DNA from: Bacillus spizizenii TU-B-10
GTDB taxonomy: Bacteria > Bacillota > Bacilli > Bacillales > Bacillaceae
Reading direction: 5' to 3'
NCBI RefSeq assembly: GCF_000227465.1
Contig: NC_016047.1
Span: 2,088,857-2,152,856 of the forward strand
Length of the DNA stretch: 64,000 nt
Of the stretch, positions 63,027-64,000 are shown one piece after another (the first letter of the stretch is position 1; each line of letters begins with the position of its first letter). A program made the translations under genes and the position numbers. The notes beneath the pieces were generated by a model that ran no database searches, had not been told where the DNA came from, and was given only the letters and a program-made list of their open reading frames with translations.

Positions 63027-63899
63027 TCAGATGACGACTGCTTTCAACACCTTGATAAATTCATGCGCCGCCGGCGTTACATCATCAAATGAATGCGCGA
63101 TGACGCCAATATCACGGGTGATCCGGGGAAAGATGTCCTTTTTAATCAATTGATGCGGGACAGATGAAAGTGTAAAGTTTGAAATAATGCCTACGCCCAA
63201 GTTGTTTTTGACCATATTGATCAAGGTTTCGGCATTTTGCACAGTCAAGTTTTCCTTTAATTCAATGTGATGCTGCTGCAACGTATTTGACATTGCAATT
63301 TCATGACCGCCTTTGCAAAAAATAAGGTCATCTTGATATGTGTTGAGGTCGACATGCTTTTCCTGTTTTAATTCGTCATCTTGCGGAGGGATGACTGCCA
63401 CCATATAGTCGTTGCACAATAGTTGATTGTCAAACGGTTCAAATGGAGATGCTGCGATCCCAATATCAACCGCCCGATCCTCGACCCAACCTTTGATTTG
63501 ATCAGAGGTCCCCTCGACCAATTCTATGCGGATCAGCGGGTATTTTGCTCTGAATGCCGCAATCGCCTGCGGCATGATATTTGTTGAAACAGCAGGAAAT
63601 GAACCGATTTTCACCTTCCCGCTTAACAGCTTGTTTTCCCTGTTGGCTACTTGATATATTTTGCTTTCAATCCCCTTCATTTGCCTCGCCAGCAGTAAAA
63701 TGTCCTTTCCGACGTCAGTCAGCATTAAACCATGATGTTTATCCCTGATCAGCAATTTGAGCTGCAGCGAGCTTTCCAGGTTTTTAATCGCTTTGCTTAC
63801 CGCCGGCTGAGAGATGAACAATTCTTTTGCCGCTTCTGTAATGTTCAATTTCTCCCCGACTTTTACAAATATGTGAAGATGGTTCATGTTCATAACCAT
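63027..63899 (-). CDS. yoaU: LysR-family regulator YoaU
   Basis: A 290-residue LTTR (YwbI/CitR-like) with HTH NITEAAKELFISQPAVSKAI near the N-terminus and a substrate-binding-like effector domain. I take the start at 63899 (MVMNMNHLHIF) because GGGGGT lies at good spacing. The ORF extends 28 codons upstream through AT-rich promoter-like DNA. ATG codons at 63893 and 63887 are alternatives. The adjacent gene in B. subtilis (yoaV, divergent, outside the window) is the likely target. Confidence 0.88.
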   Translation of the reverse strand: MVMNMNHLHIFVKVGEKLNITEAAKELFISQPAVSKAIKNLESSLQLKLLIRDKHHGLMLTDVGKDILLLARQMKGIESKIYQVANRENKLLSGKVKIGSFPAVSTNIMPQAIAAFRAKYPLIRIELVEGTSDQIKGWVEDRAVDIGIAASPFEPFDNQLLCNDYMVAVIPPQDDELKQEKHVDLNTYQDDLIFCKGGHEIAMSNTLQQHHIELKENLTVQNAETLINMVKNNLGVGIISNFTLSSVPHQLIKKDIFPRITRDIGVIAHSFDDVTPAAHEFIKVLKAVVI

Positions 63900-63907
63900 A
63901 TGGTTAT
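63892..63907. promoter_or_regulatory. 16-bp palindrome at the yoaU start
   Basis: ATAACCATATGGTTAT is a perfect palindrome spanning the yoaU ribosome site and start codons. It could be an autoregulatory LysR operator or simply affect translation. Confidence 0.35.
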
Positions 63908-64000
63908 ACCCCCGATAATAAAAATGTATTTCAGTTATATACAAATGTAACATATGATTGAAACCAGCACGATATTTAAACAAGAAAGGCGGCTTAATAA

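Overview
The window is low-to-moderate GC Firmicute DNA. Its gene order matches the replication-terminus region of the Bacillus subtilis group: NRPS locus, dacC, galM, yoeA, iseA, tRNA-Arg, yoeC, yoeD, ggt, yofA, yogA, gltBA, gltC, proJH, rtp, yoxD, yoxC, yoxB, yoaA ... oxdD, yoaO, yoaR, yoaS, yozG, yoaT, yoaU. The best fit is a B. subtilis subsp. spizizenii (W23 / ATCC 6633-like) strain. Two things point there: a mycosubtilin (iturin-type) operon sits where strain 168 carries plipastatin genes, and a 405-residue CYP109-type P450 lies beside rtp, as I recall for W23. Strain and species are inferred, and symbols were assigned from memory of these families.

Layout. 1-9600: the 5' part of the mycosubtilin operon on the minus strand (fenF, then mycA running off the left edge). 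It is preceded by a 0.9-kb non-coding stretch holding a structured segment and what looks like the decayed start of ppsA. 9600-29100: conserved housekeeping genes for cell wall (dacC, iseA), sugar epimerase, MATE pump, a small recombinase/excisionase pair beside tRNA-Arg, gamma-glutamyltransferase, glutamate synthase with its divergent activator gltC, and osmostress proline synthesis (proHJ). 29200-29830: rtp and a pair of opposed Ter sites; a third Ter site lies at 55971-55999. 29900-33800: P450, yoxD, yoxC, yoxB and a nonsense-mutated yoaA. 33960-37650: a strain-variable MarR + ABC transporter operon next to a decayed TetR gene. 37650-43870: the yoaDCB operon behind a SAM-I riboswitch, divergent from the molybdopterin oxidoreductase yoaE. 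43900-51300: small proteins, chemoreceptor yoaH behind a sigma-D promoter, yoaI, expansin yoaJ and yoaK. 51350-58100: pectate lyase pelB, an acetoin-reductase-like SDR, two secreted proteins including a Nep1-like protein (NLP), the SRAP protein yoaM, a small membrane-protein pair and spore oxalate decarboxylase oxdD. 58100-64000: yoaO, a frameshifted secreted protein, VanW-like yoaR, yoaS/yozG, yoaT and the LysR regulator yoaU.

Themes. The core is fork termination (rtp/Ter) plus nitrogen metabolism (gltAB/gltC, ggt, proHJ). The right half is enriched in secreted plant-interaction proteins (expansin, pectate lyase, NLP). One Fur box sits between two divergent promoters, one facing the expansin gene and one facing a small ORF. 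Broken genes (ppsA relic, yoaA, the TetR remnant, a gene after yoaG, a secreted protein at 59.3-59.8 kb) mark where this lineage has been reshaped.
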